From contig DAXY01000119.1 of NCBI GenBank assembly GCA_002506645.1, forward strand, positions 4,638 through 9,754: a stretch of 5,117 nucleotides of DNA. Reading direction: 5' to 3'. Origin of the DNA: Vulcanisaeta distributa (GTDB lineage Archaea > Thermoproteota > Thermoprotei > Thermoproteales > Thermocladiaceae). Below the pieces are notes generated by a model that saw only the letters and a program-made list of their open reading frames with translations, had not been told where the DNA came from and searched no databases. Below, piece by piece: positions 4,230-5,117 of the stretch; within the stretch, counting starts at the first letter, position 1; every line of letters begins with the position of its first letter. The translations under genes and the position numbers were made by a program.

Positions 4230-5045
4230 ATGGCTAGGAGCAAGTTGATGAGCATTGACGAGGCTCTTGAATTAATTAATAACGGTGATGAAATAGCCAT
4301 TGGCGGTATGTCCTTCCACCGTAATCCAATGTCGATGGCGATCGCCATAGCGAGGTCGAATAAAAGAGACTTGGCACTAATCGATAGGGAGCCTGGGCTT
4401 GCCTTTGACCTATTGACCATTTCGGGCAGGGTTAAGAGGATTAGGGCCGCGATGGTGACCTTCGAGCACTTCGGCATAGCGCCCGGCTTTAGGAGGATGG
4501 TGGAGGGCGGCGAGGTGGAGTTCATAGAGGATGTTTGCGAAGGCATCATGGCCGGGCTCCGCGCTGGGGCTTACGGCATACCATTCATGCCCTCAGCAAT
4601 CGCGTTAGATAGTGAGTTAGTCCCGCTCAATGTTAAGAGGGGTATTTGGAAGGTAATTAGGGATCCCTTCAATGGGGAGGAATTGATCGCGGTTAAGGCC
4701 ATTAGGCCCGACGTGGCCATAATACACGCGCACAGAGCTGATGAGAGGGGTGATGTGGAGATTTACGGTCCCAAGTACGAGGACTTACTCAAGATACAGG
4801 CGGCCAGGAAAGTCATAATTACGGTTGAGGAGGTGGTCGGTGAGGACTACTTTAGGGAGCACCCAGATAGGTTAACGGTGCCTGGCTTCATGGTTACTGC
4901 CGTGATTCACTCACCGAGGGGTGCATGGCCGACCTCAATGTATGGTTATTACGAGGCTGATTACGGCGTAATCAAGAAGTACTTTGACGGTGTTAAGGCA
5001 GGGCTCAGCATCGAGAGGGTCCTCGAGGTGTTTGTGCATGGCTGA
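4230..5045 (+). CDS. Family I CoA-transferase, subunit A (GctA/IpdA-like)
   Basis: Alpha subunit of a heteromeric CoA-transferase, 271 residues. Members move CoA between an acyl-CoA and a carboxylic acid (glutaconate or 3-oxoacid CoA-transferases). The related IpdAB proteins act as hydrolases on a steroid-ring CoA ester. Family marks are MSIDEALELINNGDEIAIGG (7-26), then HRNPMSMAIAIARS, the segment GIMAGLRAGAYGIPFMPS (105-122), IAVKAIRPDVAIIHAHRADERGD (153-175), the strand KVIITVEEVV, and PGFMVTAVIHSPRGAWPTSMYGYYEADYG (218-246). In this family the catalytic Glu is in subunit B, so its absence here is expected. The motif GGMSFHRNPM resembles IpdA and GctA more than 3-oxoacid transferases, but the substrate cannot be named. 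An in-frame ATG at 4248 is an alternative start. Subunit B follows with an 8-base overlap. Confidence 0.9.
   Translation: MARSKLMSIDEALELINNGDEIAIGGMSFHRNPMSMAIAIARSNKRDLALIDREPGLAFDLLTISGRVKRIRAAMVTFEHFGIAPGFRRMVEGGEVEFIEDVCEGIMAGLRAGAYGIPFMPSAIALDSELVPLNVKRGIWKVIRDPFNGEELIAVKAIRPDVAIIHAHRADERGDVEIYGPKYEDLLKIQAARKVIITVEEVVGEDYFREHPDRLTVPGFMVTAVIHSPRGAWPTSMYGYYEADYGVIKKYFDGVKAGLSIERVLEVFVHG
5025..5030 (+). promoter_or_regulatory. Shine-Dalgarno sequence for CoA-transferase subunit B
   Basis: GAGGTG inside the end of the subunit A gene lies 7 bases before the ATG at 5038. It matches the anti-Shine-Dalgarno end of archaeal 16S rRNA well. It fixes the start of subunit B and contrasts with the promoter-proximal genes here, which lack such a site. 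Confidence 0.7.
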
Positions 5046-5117
5046 CATGGACAACGTGATTAAGTGCATGGCGAGGCAATTGAGGGATGGTGACGTGGTC
5101 TACACGGGCTTGGCGTC
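5038..5117 (+). CDS. CoA-transferase subunit B, N-terminal fragment (runs off the window)
   Basis: The first 26 codons (MADMDNVIKCMARQLRDGDV and on to VYTGLAS) are present; the rest lies beyond the window edge. The pattern of an amphipathic helix, then LRDGDVVYTGLAS, is the usual opening of GctB/IpdB-type beta subunits, where a Gly-rich turn follows the first strand. The catalytic Glu of family I transferases would lie some 25-30 residues further on and cannot be checked. The ATG overlaps the subunit A stop by 8 bases and has a good Shine-Dalgarno sequence. An in-frame ATG at 5047 is a less well spaced alternative. Confidence 0.85.
   Translation, partial: MADMDNVIKCMARQLRDGDVVYTGLA

Noticed and set aside
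4211..4549. 112-codon open frame opposite CoA-transferase subunit A
   Set aside because: Antisense shadow of a well-supported gene.

Overview
The window looks like a chromosomal segment of a hyperthermophilic crenarchaeon, probably a Thermoproteales member of the Vulcanisaeta/Caldivirga kind. The evidence is an archaeal/eukaryotic-type ribosomal protein S26e, Arg codons dominated by AGG, archaeal TATA-like boxes about 26-30 bases upstream of start codons, and first genes of transcripts that appear leaderless. The genus is inferred from general sequence character, not from a search.

Layout, left to right. (1) rps26e (+, 60-461) behind its own TATA box. (2) A probable phospho-signalling pair in convergent orientation: an FHA-domain protein (+, 516-920) and a membrane-anchored Hanks-type Ser/Thr protein kinase (-, 917-2569). 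Their stop codons interlock in one CTAA. (3) A 286-base divergent intergenic region (2570-2855) holding the kinase promoter, the acylphosphatase promoter, a third TATA-like box, three copies of ATGCATGG and a candidate 33-residue small ORF. (4) Acylphosphatase (+, 2856-3131) and a Nudix hydrolase (-, 3106-3588), convergent with 26 bases of coding overlap. (5) A two-gene transcript: an unrecognised 79-residue protein with four cysteines (+, 3661-3900), overlapped by a MoaD/ThiS-like beta-grasp protein (+, 3891 or 3906 to 4184) that lacks the usual C-terminal Gly-Gly. (6) A family I CoA-transferase: subunit A (+, 4230-5045) and the first 26 codons of subunit B (+, 5038 to the window end), joined by an 8-base overlap and a good Shine-Dalgarno sequence.

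The most interesting parts are three. The kinase has about ten predicted membrane helices in front of a cytosolic kinase domain, with an FHA protein next door that could read its phosphothreonines. The orphan gene is coupled to a MoaD-like protein without Gly-Gly. The kinase/acylphosphatase spacer may hide a small gene. Nothing resembles a mobile element, CRISPR array, rRNA or tRNA. No strong oligo-T terminator was seen.
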